Shown piece after piece: positions 26,862 through 36,125 of a stretch of DNA of 64,000 nt. Origin of the DNA: Sinorhizobium terangae (GTDB lineage Bacteria > Pseudomonadota > Alphaproteobacteria > Rhizobiales > Rhizobiaceae); the NCBI RefSeq assembly GCF_029714365.1, contig NZ_CP121660.1, positions 806,001 to 870,000 on the forward strand, given 5' to 3'. Within the stretch, counting starts at the first letter, position 1. Every line of letters starts with the position of its first letter. A model generated the notes under the pieces. It saw only the letters and a list, made by a program, of their open reading frames with translations, was not told where the DNA came from and did not search any database. The position numbers and the translations under genes were made by a program.

Positions 26862-27344
26862 ATGATGGAGCGTCGAAAGTTCATCACCGTGTTGTGTACC
26901 GCGTCGATCGGCTTCGCCATCGCGGCCCTCCCGTACAAGGTCACGGTGTCCGGATCAACGCTTGATATCGCTTCCCAATCCGCCTTGGCCAAGAATGGCA
27001 ACGGAGGAGGAAATGGAAACGGCAACGGCGGCGGAAATGGCAACGGCGGTGGCAACGGCAACGGCGGCGGAAATGGAAACGGCGGTGGCAACGGGAACGG
27101 CGGTGGCAACGGAAAGGGCGGCGGCTCGGGCAATAGCCGGTCGACCAACGCTTCGACCGGGCCGAGCGGAAAGAGCACGACTGTTCGAGACAACGGCTCG
27201 GGGTTGAGCGTTCGCCATTCCGACGGAATAAGCGAGGAGATCAGGGGCGGCCGTTACATCATGAAGGACTCACGCGGGCGTACGATCGTCAACCGGCGAG
27301 CAACCTCTGCAGATGAAAAGCGGCTTCAAGCCTTCGTTGATTAG
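26862..27344 (+). CDS. Secreted Gly/Asn-rich repeat protein
   Basis: 160 residues. The N-terminus is a signal sequence (MMERRKFITVLCTASIGFAI). Residues about 45-90 are seven or so copies of the hexapeptide GGGNGN. The C-terminal 50 residues (SVRHSDGISEEIRGGRYIMK, then DSRGRTIVNRRATSADEKRL) look like a small folded module without known catalytic residues. The start of the mature part, ALAKNGNGGG, is similar to that of the protein at 29729 (AFAKGGNGGG). I do not recognise a function; an exported matrix or surface protein is a guess. It is convergent with the two-component genes and has a terminator right after it. Confidence 0.75.
   Translation: MMERRKFITVLCTASIGFAIAALPYKVTVSGSTLDIASQSALAKNGNGGGNGNGNGGGNGNGGGNGNGGGNGNGGGNGNGGGNGKGGGSGNSRSTNASTGPSGKSTTVRDNGSGLSVRHSDGISEEIRGGRYIMKDSRGRTIVNRRATSADEKRLQAFVD
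26994..27137 (+). repeat. 18-bp coding tandem repeat (GGGNGN)
   Basis: About eight imperfect 18-bp units encoding GGGNGN, with the last units drifting to GGGNGK and GGGSGN. Codon use varies between AAT/AAC and GGA/GGC/GGT, so the array is old rather than freshly amplified. Confidence 0.8.
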
Positions 27345-27369
27345 AGCGCTTTCGTCGAGAAAGCGGCGC

Positions 27370-27392
27370 GCTCCGGTTCTTGGAACCGGAGC
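27370..27392. terminator. Bidirectional hairpin terminator between convergent genes
   Basis: GCTCCGGTTC (27370-27379) and GAACCGGAGC (27383-27392) form a perfect 10-bp stem with a 3-nt loop, placed between the secreted-protein gene (+) and the response-regulator gene (-). Confidence 0.7.
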
Positions 27393-27398
27393 TTCGGC

Positions 27399-28049
27399 TT
27401 AGCCGGAGCGACCGTCGATAGCGTCGCGCAGCACCATCGCCGCTTCTGTCCGGTTGGCGGCGCCAAGTTTCGTCATGATCTGTGTCATGTGGTGCTTGAC
27501 GGTCTTCTCCTGGAGATCGAGCTTTCTTGCGACCTGCTTGTTGCTCATGCCGGAGGCCACGAGGCGCAGAACCTCGTGCTCCCGCGCGGTCAGTTCCGCG
27601 ATGAGGTCGGATTTGCTCACAGTGGCCGCCGAAGGATTCGAGAGCAGCTTGGCAGAGAGCGTCGGAGCGACATAGCTCTCGCCCGAGGCCACCGTCTTTA
27701 TGACGTCCGCCAGCGCCCTCGATCCGATCCCCTTCAGGACATAACCCTTGGCGCCGCCATTGAGAGCCGCCGTGACGTCGTCACCGGCCTCGGACACGGT
27801 GAGCATCACGATCTTCTGCAGCGGTACCAATTCAAGGATGAGCGGAATCGCGTTCAGTCCGCCTCCCGGCATGGAGATATCCAGCAGCATGACGTCGGGA
27901 GAGAGGTTCTGGGCAATTCTCAGCGCGTCGTCGCGCGAGCTTCCTTCTGCAACGATCTCAAACCCGTCGATCTCCGAAAGACTTCGCGTCACGCCCTCTC
28001 TGAACAGAGGGTGATCGTCGATTACTGCCACGCGTATCGCTGCAATCAT
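27399..28049 (-). CDS. NarL/LuxR-family response regulator
   Basis: 216 residues. The receiver domain has the acidic pair in VIDDHP, the phospho-acceptor Asp57 in [11 protein letters not shown], and the switch region [12 protein letters not shown] with KGYVLKG. The output domain (about 145-210) is a LuxR-type [23 protein letters not shown] and [14 protein letters not shown]. It overlaps the upstream kinase gene by 4 bp, so the two are a cognate pair. Target genes are unknown; the flanking Gly-rich secreted proteins and the EAL gene are candidates. Confidence 0.95.
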   Translation of the reverse strand: MIAAIRVAVIDDHPLFREGVTRSLSEIDGFEIVAEGSSRDDALRIAQNLSPDVMLLDISMPGGGLNAIPLILELVPLQKIVMLTVSEAGDDVTAALNGGAKGYVLKGIGSRALADVIKTVASGESYVAPTLSAKLLSNPSAATVSKSDLIAELTAREHEVLRLVASGMSNKQVARKLDLQEKTVKHHMTQIMTKLGAANRTEAAMVLRDAIDGRSG

Positions 28050-29446
28050 GGCTGTCCAATCTCCTCGATGCCGAGTGACATCCTAATAATCGTGCCGGGG
28101 CCGGCGCCGTCGATCTCAAATGTGCCACCCAAACTCTCTATCCGTTCCCTCAACCCGGCAAGACCGAGGCTTGTCGGCCGAATGTCATTGGGATCAAAAC
28201 CGGCTCCGCCGTCGGCAACCGCGATCCAGATCCTGTCGCCTTCCGTGCTCTGCACCACACGTTGCCCGACACCGCCGCCGTGGCGGTAAGCATTGTTGAG
28301 CGTCTCCTGCACGAAGCGGTATATGCATATCTTTGCGGACGGAGAAAGGCGCTCGGGCGGATCGGACAGCGACAACTCGACAGTCGATCCGGTTCGTTCT
28401 TCATGGGCGCGGACGACGCGCCCCAGGAGTTCTGGCAGGCTGGCCGTCTCGATCTGCGGCAGGACCAGTCCGCTGCATATCGTCCTGATCTCCTGCATCG
28501 CCTCGTCGAGGCTTGCCTTGATGGCCGTGATTTCCTGTTCGCGCACCGTCGCCGAAGTCGAGGCGCTGACCAATTTGTTGCTGTCAAGCCGCAATGAGGC
28601 GAAGGCAACGAGCTGCGCCGGGCCGTCATGCAAATCAGCCCCGATCCGGCGCAGCATGTTCTCGTTCAATGCCGTTGCGCGTTGCGAAGCGTGCTGCAAG
28701 CGCCCACGCAGGGCCTCGTTCTGCGAGAGCAGCGCCGAAAGCTCGTCTACACGCTGGCGAAGGGCGTGACGCTGCTTCTCGATGGTTCTGCTGCCGCGCA
28801 TGACGATCGCCGAGAGCATGATGAAGAAGGCAAGCGTGAAGCCCGCGACGGCGAGCCAGGTCAGAAAACGGGCCTGACTGAGGCTAAGCTCGAAATCGTG
28901 GGCAATTTCATGGAATTCCGAAACGGCGACGACCTGCCCGGACCACGGTTGAAGCACAGGGTTGTAGATCTCGAGCAGCGGCTTGCTCGCGCCTTGGTTC
29001 GTTTCGTCCGCGGTGTCCTCGGCCGGCTTGAACTGAGCCACCATCTCGCCGCTGAATGCCGTTTTCAACTCATCGCCGAGCTCGAAACGCCGACCGACCA
29101 TGTTCTCTTCGTTCGAGTAGAGAATGGTGCCGTCGGAGCGCCACAGGCGAAAGGCCAGCAACCGATTTCCGAGAGCTCCTTGCCCAAGCGTCTCGTTGAG
29201 CGCGCGCGCAACCGTGTCATCGAGAACCTGGGTCGTCTGCATGTCGGGCAAGAGCGGCGCAATCACGCTGTCGACGTAGAGTGCAGTCGTCGCTGCCGAG
29301 TTTCGGGTGACGGCGCCTTCGATGAGGCTGGTGACGAAAGCGCCGACCACGAGCATGGCGGAGGCTGCAACAATGCCGCCGATCAGCAGGAACTGCCTCG
29401 CCAGCGGCTGTGCGTTCCATCGTTTGATCAGGTTACTGGCACGCAA
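28046..29446 (-). CDS. Membrane sensor histidine kinase of the HisKA_3 (NarX/DesK) type
   Basis: 466 residues. Transmembrane segments at about 17-44 and 193-217 bound an extracytoplasmic sensor loop of about 150 residues. A coiled coil (about 220-260) leads to the HisKA_3 H-box [17 protein letters not shown] with His273. The ATPase domain contains [17 protein letters not shown] (N-box), VADGGAGFD and [15 protein letters not shown]. It phosphorylates the NarL-type regulator encoded directly downstream. The ligand of the sensor loop is unknown. Confidence 0.95.
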   Translation of the reverse strand: MRASNLIKRWNAQPLARQFLLIGGIVAASAMLVVGAFVTSLIEGAVTRNSAATTALYVDSVIAPLLPDMQTTQVLDDTVARALNETLGQGALGNRLLAFRLWRSDGTILYSNEENMVGRRFELGDELKTAFSGEMVAQFKPAEDTADETNQGASKPLLEIYNPVLQPWSGQVVAVSEFHEIAHDFELSLSQARFLTWLAVAGFTLAFFIMLSAIVMRGSRTIEKQRHALRQRVDELSALLSQNEALRGRLQHASQRATALNENMLRRIGADLHDGPAQLVAFASLRLDSNKLVSASTSATVREQEITAIKASLDEAMQEIRTICSGLVLPQIETASLPELLGRVVRAHEERTGSTVELSLSDPPERLSPSAKICIYRFVQETLNNAYRHGGGVGQRVVQSTEGDRIWIAVADGGAGFDPNDIRPTSLGLAGLRERIESLGGTFEIDGAGPGTIIRMSLGIEEIGQP

Positions 29447-29728
29447 GGGAATCTCGGATTTATGCGCTCAACAAAATGGCCGGACATCGGTCGCAGTCGC
29501 GCCGGTAAAAGTAATGCGTCCGGGCGACCGGTCAATGCCACGTGATCCCGGTCAAAGTCCATCGGACTTTTGATGGCGGGCTGATCGGACCTAAGTCTGA
29601 TCCACGGAAGCAATGGTCCGGGGACGGTGGCATGCTCCAGCGGCGCAAGTTAACGTTGCACCAATTCGAATGTGGTTCGATCAGCGCCATCGGCGGCAGG
29701 CCGCACAACAAAAGACATGGAGAAGTTC

Positions 29729-30876
29729 ATGACCATTTCCAAGACAATCGGACGAAGCTTCGTAGCGCTGGCGCTTGCCGTCGCTCCTGTTGCAGCCGTT
29801 ACTTTCGGCGCACCGACTGCTGCTTTTGCCAAGGGCGGCAATGGCGGTGGGAATGGCGGGGGAGGCGGCAACGGCGGCGGCCACGGGGCGGAAGTGGTGG
29901 CGGCCACGGCAGCTCGCATTCCAGTTCCGGCAAATCGGGAACGTCCAAATCGGGAACGTCAGGGACGAGCCAGAAAAGCAGCGGTAATCACGGTACGTCG
30001 AAGCAAAAATCCGTTGGCACACACAAGAAAACCGGCTCGCCCGTCAAGGCGGCCAAGGCCGTGACCACGGAAACGGTGACCACAACCACGCCGGAGAACA
30101 CCGTTTCCGACACGGCAAAGCTCAGTTCGCTGAACCGGAACTATCGCGCCTATTTGAACTCCAAGGACCCCCGCATGGCGGCCATTTCCGCCTATGCTAT
30201 CGCCTATGCAGAGTTCGAGGCTGAGAACGGCCCGGACGCTGTTCCGACCGATCCGGCCTTGAGCGATGAAGCACTCCGCGAGGCGCTCGAGAGTTTTACG
30301 AAGGACGGCGTGGTGACCGACGACACCCTTGCTGACGCCAAGGACATACTCGGTGTCGGGCCAGCTGTCGGCAAAATCGACGAGATCCGCGAGACGCTTC
30401 CGAAACCGGAACCTACCGATCCGGAACTGGAGCCTGATACAACCGATCCGGAGGCCGCGGAGGCCGTAGATACGGAAACAGTGACGGTCACCGAGTTGGA
30501 GGCCACCACTTCCGACACAGCAAATCTCAGTTCGCTGAACCGGAACTATCACGCTTATCTGAATTCCAAAGATCCTCGCATGGCGGCCGTTTCCGCCTAT
30601 GCGACAGCCTACGCCGAGTTCGAGGCTGAGAACGGCCCGGACACTGTTCCGACCGATCCGGCCTTGAGCGACGAAGCGCTCCGCGAAGCGCTCGAGAGTT
30701 TCACGAAGGACGGCGTCGTGACGGACGACACCCTTGCTGACGCCAAGGACATACTCGGCGTCGGCCCGGCTGTCGGCAAAATCGACGAGATCCGTGAGAC
30801 GCTTCCGAAGCCGGAAGTTACCGATCCGGAGCTCGAACCTGAGGCAACCGATCCGGAGTTGGAAACCGTAAACTGA
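29729..30876 (+). pseudogene. Secreted Gly-rich protein with duplicated domain, frameshifted
   Basis: The ATG at 29729 (MTISKTIGRSF), with GGAG a few bases upstream, starts a clear signal peptide ending AFA before KGGNGGGNGG. That frame leaves the meaningful path at about 29885: the DNA CACGGGGCGG is one base short of CACGGCGGCGG, and the rest of the protein (GGSGGGHGSSHSSSGKSGTS onward) continues in the next frame to 30876. The C-terminal part is two almost identical domains, each including SLNRNY.AYLNSKDPRMAA and FTKDGVVTDDTLADAKDIL. One missing base in a G/C run could be a true mutation, a phase-variable site or an assembly error. Function unknown. Confidence 0.7.
30067..30857 (+). repeat. 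Tandem direct repeat, two copies with 405-bp period
   Basis: Bases 30067-30452 recur at 30472-30857 with few differences (offset exactly 405 bp, 135 codons). It encodes the duplicated domain of the secreted protein. The high similarity at the DNA level points to a recent duplication or ongoing gene conversion. Confidence 0.9.
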
Positions 30877-30943
30877 ACCTGAGCCTGGCCGGCAGCGACG
30901 ATCGCCGCTGCCGGCCTTAAATCCGAAAGGGGCGGTTCGTTCC

Positions 30944-31735
30944 ATGAACCTGGAGAAATTCAGCAGCGTCGTGCGCCATGTAACACATGCGATGCAACAT
31001 GGACGGATCGGATTTTCCCTGCAGCAGATCAACTCGATCGACGATCCAGGCAAAGTTCTCTATTCGGAATGCCTTGGGAGGCTTATCGAGCCAGACGGCA
31101 CAATCAGGACGAGCAGCGAGTTCATAGCCTTTCTCGAAGCGTCGGGGCGCGCTCCCGCTTTTGACCGGCACGTGATTGAGCTCGCATCCGACTGGTTGGC
31201 CCGCCATCCATCAGACGCTTTGGGCTGCAACATCTCGGCAGAAAATATCGCCGACAAACAAAGCTGGGCGCTTCTCTACGATCTGCTTCACAGGCACAGG
31301 GCGATTGCCCCCCGTCTTGTTGTCGAAATAACGGAAAGCTTGCCGATCGCGCCGCTCTCCGCCGCGGCCGACTTGCTTCAGAGCGTTCGGGAACTCGGAT
31401 ACAAGGTTGCGATCGACGACTTCGGCACCGGTTGTTCGACGCCCGAAACGCTTCTGGCGCTTCGCGTCGATATCGTGAAGATCGACGGGTTTTTCGTGCA
31501 GCACCGCGGCGATACAGCGGAGCGGTTCCTCCGGTGCATGGTCGGCCTGGCGTCTTGCGCGGCATCCACTGTGGTCGTCGAAGGCATCGAGACCTATGCC
31601 CAGTTAGAGGCTGCAAAAGCAGCCGGAGCAACACATGTGCAGGGGTTTCTCTTGTCCGAGCCAACCCTGCCACCCGTCCATTACGGATGGGTGAATTCCG
31701 CCCCGCACGCGGTCGCCGCCAAATGGATGATGTGA
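30944..31735 (+). CDS. EAL-domain cyclic-di-GMP phosphodiesterase
   Basis: 263 residues, essentially a stand-alone EAL domain. The signature is present as ECLGRL (the ExLxR form). The other metal and catalytic positions are visible: Asn in CNISAENI, Glu in VEITES, DDFGTG (138-163 region), Lys in VKIDGFF, Glu in VVEGIET and the final QGFLLSEP. It is therefore probably active in hydrolysing cyclic di-GMP in the cytoplasm. It follows the frameshifted secreted-protein gene by 67 nt on the same strand, which suggests a link between cyclic di-GMP and export of that protein. An ATG preceded by a GGGGCGG stretch gives the start. Confidence 0.92.
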   Translation: MNLEKFSSVVRHVTHAMQHGRIGFSLQQINSIDDPGKVLYSECLGRLIEPDGTIRTSSEFIAFLEASGRAPAFDRHVIELASDWLARHPSDALGCNISAENIADKQSWALLYDLLHRHRAIAPRLVVEITESLPIAPLSAAADLLQSVRELGYKVAIDDFGTGCSTPETLLALRVDIVKIDGFFVQHRGDTAERFLRCMVGLASCAASTVVVEGIETYAQLEAAKAAGATHVQGFLLSEPTLPPVHYGWVNSAPHAVAAKWMM

Positions 31736-31841
31736 GCCCATTTGGTCCAAGCGCCTCGGCTTGATTGCGCCAGAGACGCGGCGTTCGCCGGGCGAAGGGT
31801 TAACTACTGGCCAGGTCACAGACCTCGCGAAATCTGCTCAT

Positions 31842-32738
31842 TCAAGTCTTTCTCGATGTCCGAATGTATTCGACCAACGCGCGGAGCTTCAGCGGCTGCC
31901 GGTGGCGTGTGGGGTAGTAAACGTAGAAGCCTGCGAAGGGCGGACAGTACGCTTCGAGCAACGGCACCAGTTCGCCGCGCTCTATATAGGGCTGGAACGT
32001 CTCCATCATCCCGAATGTGATGCCCGCGCCGGCCCTGGCCATACGGATCATCACTCCCATGTCGTTCGTCGTCACGGCTGGCTCTACCGAGACATCGAAG
32101 TCACGACCGTTCTCCGTGAATTCCCAGCGGTAGGGCGCAGCATCCGGGCGCGGCCGCCAGCCGACGCAAACATGCATCGGAAGGTCGCGGGGATGGTTTG
32201 GCCCGCCGTGTCGTTCGATATATCCAGGGGAGGCGACGGCGCATTGTCTTTGCTGCGCCGACACCGGCACCGCGATCATGTCCTGCTGGATCACTTCGCC
32301 AAGCCGCACGCCTGCATCGAAGCCGGCTTCGACAATGTCGAACTCTTCGTCCGTGATCGTCAGATCCAGCTTCACCTTCGGAAAGGCCTCGACAAAACCC
32401 GCGAGCAACTCGCCGGACAGGAAGCCCTCGGCGATCGACGAAACGGCGATCCGCAGGCGGCCGCTCGGATGCGCTTCGATCTCACGTAGTGCCTGCACTG
32501 CCGTGCTTACCTGGGCGGCAGATATGCGCACGGTCTCGTAGAAAAGCTCGCCCGCTTCCGTGAGCCTTACGCTGCGTGTCGTGCGCTGTACGAGCGCCAC
32601 ACCGATGCGATCTTCCAAACGCTGAAGCGCTTGGCTCACTGCCGAACGGGTGACGCCGAGCCGCTCGCTCGCAACGCGGAAGTTGCGCGCTTCGGCTATC
32701 GCCAGAAACACTGAGATGCCTTCGAAATCGTCAGCCAT
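31842..32738 (-). CDS. LysR-family regulator divergent from the Atu4866-domain/SDR genes
   Basis: 298 residues. The winged HTH (DFEGISVFLAIAEARNFRVA, then ERLGVTRSAVSQALQRLED) is followed by the substrate-binding domain (GRLRIAVSSIAEGFLSG). The gene is transcribed away from the small protein at 32838 and the SDR at 33355. A perfect palindrome overlaps its start codon (32738-32758), implying autorepression and control of the divergent pair, a common LysR/SDR layout in rhizobia. Confidence 0.93.
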   Translation of the reverse strand: MADDFEGISVFLAIAEARNFRVASERLGVTRSAVSQALQRLEDRIGVALVQRTTRSVRLTEAGELFYETVRISAAQVSTAVQALREIEAHPSGRLRIAVSSIAEGFLSGELLAGFVEAFPKVKLDLTITDEEFDIVEAGFDAGVRLGEVIQQDMIAVPVSAQQRQCAVASPGYIERHGGPNHPRDLPMHVCVGWRPRPDAAPYRWEFTENGRDFDVSVEPAVTTNDMGVMIRMARAGAGITFGMMETFQPYIERGELVPLLEAYCPPFAGFYVYYPTRHRQPLKLRALVEYIRTSRKT

Positions 32739-32758
32739 TGGTTAGAGAACCTAACCAA
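32738..32758. promoter_or_regulatory. LysR-type operator
   Basis: TTGGTTAG (32738-32745) and CTAACCAA (32751-32758) are perfect 8-bp arms with a 5-nt spacer, covering the first base of the LysR start codon and the divergent promoter region. It fits the T-N11-A pattern of LysR sites. Confidence 0.7.
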
Positions 32759-32837
32759 CGCATCCGGATTTGGCAACTCGATCGCGACCTGTCAGGCGCA
32801 TATTCTGCGATCGTTATAGACCTTCATGAGAGGAAAC

Positions 32838-33215
32838 ATGTCCAATTCCTTTTCCAAAAGCCTTACGCTCGGCCCGGCGATCACCTTGCTTGCGACCTGC
32901 AGATCGGTGAGTTCCGGCTCCGGTGAAGCCCGGATCCACGATCCGTCACCGCATCAACACACGAAGCAGCAAGCAACGGCACCGCATCCCTATGTCGGCC
33001 TGTGGATGACGGACAATGGGCATGTCCGGCACGAGCTCCTCGCCAATGGGCGCTACGATGAAGCCCGCGGCACCCGTCAGAGCGCCTACCAGGGGCGCTA
33101 TGAAGTGTCCGGCAATCATATCGAATATTGGGACGATACCGGCTTCACCGCCGACGGCGATTTTGTGGACGAGGACACGCTTCACCACGGGGGCATGATC
33201 CTTCGCCGTCGCTGA
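32838..33215 (+). CDS. Small exported protein with Atu4866 domain
   Basis: 125 residues from the ATG at 32838 (MSNSFSKSLTL), which has AGAGGAAAC upstream. The N-terminus is a hydrophobic leader ending near the cysteine in LLATC. The C-terminal 75 residues read HPYVGLWMTDNGHVRHELL through GRYDEARGTRQSAYQGRYEV to GFTADGDF, the pattern of the Atu4866 domain first seen in Agrobacterium. The biochemical role of that domain is not known to me. Members often sit beside a LysR gene and an SDR, as here. Confidence 0.75.
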   Translation: MSNSFSKSLTLGPAITLLATCRSVSSGSGEARIHDPSPHQHTKQQATAPHPYVGLWMTDNGHVRHELLANGRYDEARGTRQSAYQGRYEVSGNHIEYWDDTGFTADGDFVDEDTLHHGGMILRRR

Positions 33216-33354
33216 TGCACCCGCAGATGCCACGAACGACAAAGCCGCACGTGGCCGGACGCCAGGCGAGGCGCTGATTTCGCGCCGAAAGTCGAACCTT
33301 CTCAAACAGGAAGCCCTCGCATCACCGCGAGGTGAATAGGAAATGGAGTTAGAA

Positions 33355-34089
33355 ATGTCGAATATTCAAGGCAAAGTTGTCGCGATCACGGGAGCCAGTA
33401 GCGGCATCGGCGAGGCCACGGCACGCGTTCTCGCGGCCGCGGGAGCCCATGTGCTGATCGGTGCACGGCGGATGGATCGGCTGGAGCGCCTCGCTGACGA
33501 GATCGCTGCTGCCGGCGGTTCCGTTCGCGTCAGAAGACTGGATGTGACCAGCCGAATGGATGTCGAAGCCTTTGCGCGCCACGCCCGATCAGAGTTCGGC
33601 CGTCTCGACGCCATCGTCAACAACGCCGGTGTCATGCCGTTGTCGCCGCTGGCCGCGCTCAAGGTCGACGAGTGGGACCGTATGGTCGACGTCAATATCA
33701 AGGGCGTCCTCTACAGCATTGCAGCGGTATTGCCGATCATGGGCGAGCAGGGGCGCGGGCAGATCGTCAATCTTTCGTCGATCGGCGGTCACAGCGTTTC
33801 GCCGACGGCCGCCGTCTATTGTGCGACCAAGTTCGCCGTCTGCGCCATCTCCGACGGCTTGCGGCAGGAGACCGACAAAATCCGCGTCACAGTCATCTCG
33901 CCAGGAACCACCACGTCCGAACTCGCCGACACCATTACCGACCCGACGGCCCGCGACGCGATGACGGCTTGGCGCGCGATCACGATCAGCCCCGAAGCGG
34001 TCGCCAACGCGATCCTTTATGCGGTCAGCCAGCCGGACGACGTCGATGTCAGTGAAATCATCATTCGACCGACGGCAAGCCCACACTGA
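33355..34089 (+). CDS. Short-chain dehydrogenase/reductase
   Basis: 244 residues of a classical SDR. The cofactor loop is TGASSGIGEA (about 12-21), NNAGVMP follows, the catalytic Ser is in LSSIGG, and the YCATK stretch carries Tyr and Lys. Arginines after the first strand (GARRMDRLERL) favour NADPH. I use the ATG at 33355 (MSNIQGKVV) with GGAG upstream rather than the in-frame codon 12 nt earlier. It is probably in one transcript with the Atu4866-domain gene under the divergent LysR regulator. The substrate is unknown. Confidence 0.92.
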   Translation: MSNIQGKVVAITGASSGIGEATARVLAAAGAHVLIGARRMDRLERLADEIAAAGGSVRVRRLDVTSRMDVEAFARHARSEFGRLDAIVNNAGVMPLSPLAALKVDEWDRMVDVNIKGVLYSIAAVLPIMGEQGRGQIVNLSSIGGHSVSPTAAVYCATKFAVCAISDGLRQETDKIRVTVISPGTTTSELADTITDPTARDAMTAWRAITISPEAVANAILYAVSQPDDVDVSEIIIRPTASPH

Positions 34090-34172
34090 GCACGGCGTAT
34101 TGCAACAGCGGTGGCAGCCCGCCATCGCCGTTGCCGTGCACCGAACTGATAGTCGCTGCGCCGCGGGCGCAA

Positions 34173-35996
34173 TTACAGGGGCCGTGCACCGACTAAAGCC
34201 GCGTGGTTTCTGGTCTGACCATTTGACTGCAAGCTCAAAGCGAATGTCACGAGCGCGATCAGCGAGAACAGGGATTTGGATACTAGGCTAACCAGAAATG
34301 TCGCTCGATAGGCGGGTTCGATCAGGATGCTCGTCTCAAGCAGGACATAGATCACGATGAATATCGCTGCGAAGCAATAGAGGGGGAGTCTGAGGCCTTC
34401 AGATCTTTCTTGGCTCTCGGTAACGCAATCCGTTACTACGCAGATACCGACGCCATACATTGCCGGGATGAGTGAGCATATGGCGTAATACCCCGTCAGC
34501 ACAAGAATCCCTCCTTGGCCGATCTGCAACAGCGCAGTGACACTGTCATATCTCCACTGGTACAAAATGACCCAAATGATGGCTGTCGCGAAGGCGCACG
34601 TCATCGCAGCAAAGACGATGCCGCCATACTGAGAAAGTGGGAAACTCCGAATATCCGAAAAAGCTATCCAGGTACCCTGGTCGATCTTGTGGGTTCGTAT
34701 GAAAAGCGCGCAAATCCCGGCCGCGAGGAAGCTTGTAAAGAGTGATGCCGACGTGAAGAAAGCCTCTTCGAACGGACCTACGCTCAAACCGCCGGGCAAG
34801 AAGACTGCATGGATTTTATGGTACGCTGTGAGCAGGATCACGCAGCCTAGAAATGCGGTGAAGGTCGACAACAGGGTTGCATTGTTCCATGGCCGAGGCT
34901 TGCTGCGGCTCCTTCGCACGAGCAACAGCAATTCTCTCAGGACGACGTCCAAGGACCGAGCCCCTTGGTCCGGATGCAGATATGCCCTCATCACCCGCGT
35001 GTCATTGAGAGCGATGATCGCAAAGAGGGCGCTCAATCTGCGGTTGGATGTGCCGATCTCCGTCGCTTTCGCACGCCATAGGTCTGCAAGCGTCAGGTAG
35101 GACCGAATATCCTCTTGCTGCAACGAGGCGAAAGTCGACGCTGGATTAGCGAGAATTTCGGCGGAAAGGGACTGAATTCTTTGCGAATCGCTATCCCTGA
35201 TCGGGACTTCCGGCGAAGTGTTGCTTTTTTCAATTATGTATCTCACGACCGGTGACGATGAGGTCTTCGAAACAAGTTCCTTTACTTCCTGCTTCAAGCT
35301 TTCGGACTTGGGCCTGAGAACGTCCAGGATATCGCGGTACTTGTCGAACTCTCCCGCTGACCAAATGTCCTGGCCATTGATCGTCCATCTGGCGAACAGT
35401 TCCGCGCCCACCGTCCGCCTCGCCACTTTGTCAGCCTCTTCGCGTGAGCAGCCCGCATAAAGGGCGAGACTCTGAATCTTGCGGAACCGTTGCAGGTCCG
35501 GCTCATAGCGCGGATCCCTTCCCACATAGGCCTCGATCTCGCTCTGGGAGAGCTTGGTGACCCGCTCAAAGAACTCGTCGGGAATGTTGGACACGCTGTG
35601 GGCCATGCTGCGCAGGGAAAGCTCGATCTGAGCGAACAAGGGAGTGGAGGGGATGACGCCTATGACAATAAGGGCCGCACCAAGCGGCCATGCTGGGCCT
35701 TCGAAACCCTCGAGCTTTCCCTCGGCGAGGACGCGTATGATCGGCTGTGAGGCGCACATGAAGAAATAGAGGATCTCCAGTGACACCGTGTAGATGAGGT
35801 AGGCCTTGCGGAAAACGCTCTTGCCGACAATCGCCGGCAGCGAAAGAAGACGTACGAAGTCGAATTCCTCGCCTCTCGGCGGTGTTATGAGGGACTCAAC
35901 GCGCTTCCTTGAATGAAAAGCGATTGTCAAAGCCCCGAAAAGGAAGGTCAGGGTCGTAGGGTCACTCAACCAGCCAATCGTAAGCGCGGTGCCCAT
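34173..35996 (-). CDS. Large multi-pass membrane protein of unknown function
   Basis: About 607 residues from the ATG at 35996 (MGTALTIGW), with GAGGGG 8 nt upstream; a GTG at 36005 is also in frame. Two or three membrane segments lie in the first 120 residues, then a soluble helical region of about 230 residues (PDEFFERVTKLSQSEIEAYV onward), then six or so membrane segments to the end. I recognise no family. It starts 12 nt after the stop of a tiny secreted-peptide gene (36009-36125) and lies downstream of the caspase/protease genes on the same strand, so a role as membrane sensor or effector of that set is possible but unproven. Confidence 0.75.
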   Translation of the reverse strand: MGTALTIGWLSDPTTLTFLFGALTIAFHSRKRVESLITPPRGEEFDFVRLLSLPAIVGKSVFRKAYLIYTVSLEILYFFMCASQPIIRVLAEGKLEGFEGPAWPLGAALIVIGVIPSTPLFAQIELSLRSMAHSVSNIPDEFFERVTKLSQSEIEAYVGRDPRYEPDLQRFRKIQSLALYAGCSREEADKVARRTVGAELFARWTINGQDIWSAGEFDKYRDILDVLRPKSESLKQEVKELVSKTSSSPVVRYIIEKSNTSPEVPIRDSDSQRIQSLSAEILANPASTFASLQQEDIRSYLTLADLWRAKATEIGTSNRRLSALFAIIALNDTRVMRAYLHPDQGARSLDVVLRELLLLVRRSRSKPRPWNNATLLSTFTAFLGCVILLTAYHKIHAVFLPGGLSVGPFEEAFFTSASLFTSFLAAGICALFIRTHKIDQGTWIAFSDIRSFPLSQYGGIVFAAMTCAFATAIIWVILYQWRYDSVTALLQIGQGGILVLTGYYAICSLIPAMYGVGICVVTDCVTESQERSEGLRLPLYCFAAIFIVIYVLLETSILIEPAYRATFLVSLVSKSLFSLIALVTFALSLQSNGQTRNHAALVGARPL

Positions 35997-36008
35997 GGTG
36001 TTCACCCC

Positions 36009-36125
36009 TCAGCATCGATTGATTTGCGGATTACATTGCGCGTTCGCCTCCCCCGAGGCAGCGGGAACCAGCCCGCATGCTATGGTGGCTGCCAAAAGTA
36101 GGGTCAGGAGGAAGTTCCTTCGCAT
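36009..36125 (-). CDS. 38-residue secreted peptide precursor
   Basis: A short gene, ATG at 36125, TGA at 36009. It encodes a basic start (MRRNF), a hydrophobic core (LLTLLLAATIACGLVPAA) and a probable signal peptidase site after EANA, leaving QCNPQINRC, nine residues with two cysteines. The cysteine in IAC could alternatively be lipidated, though the lipobox is poor. Its stop is only 12 nt before the ATG of the membrane protein, so the two are probably translated from one message. I know no family; it could also be a leader ORF that couples translation. AT-rich promoter-like DNA and a repeated TGTTACATT lie upstream. Confidence 0.5.
   Translation of the reverse strand: MRRNFLLTLLLAATIACGLVPAASGEANAQCNPQINRC

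Noticed and set aside
26994..27137. Short regular repeats that could be read as a CRISPR-like array
   Set aside because: The 18-bp units have no spacers, keep one reading frame (GGGNGN) and lie inside a secreted-protein gene.
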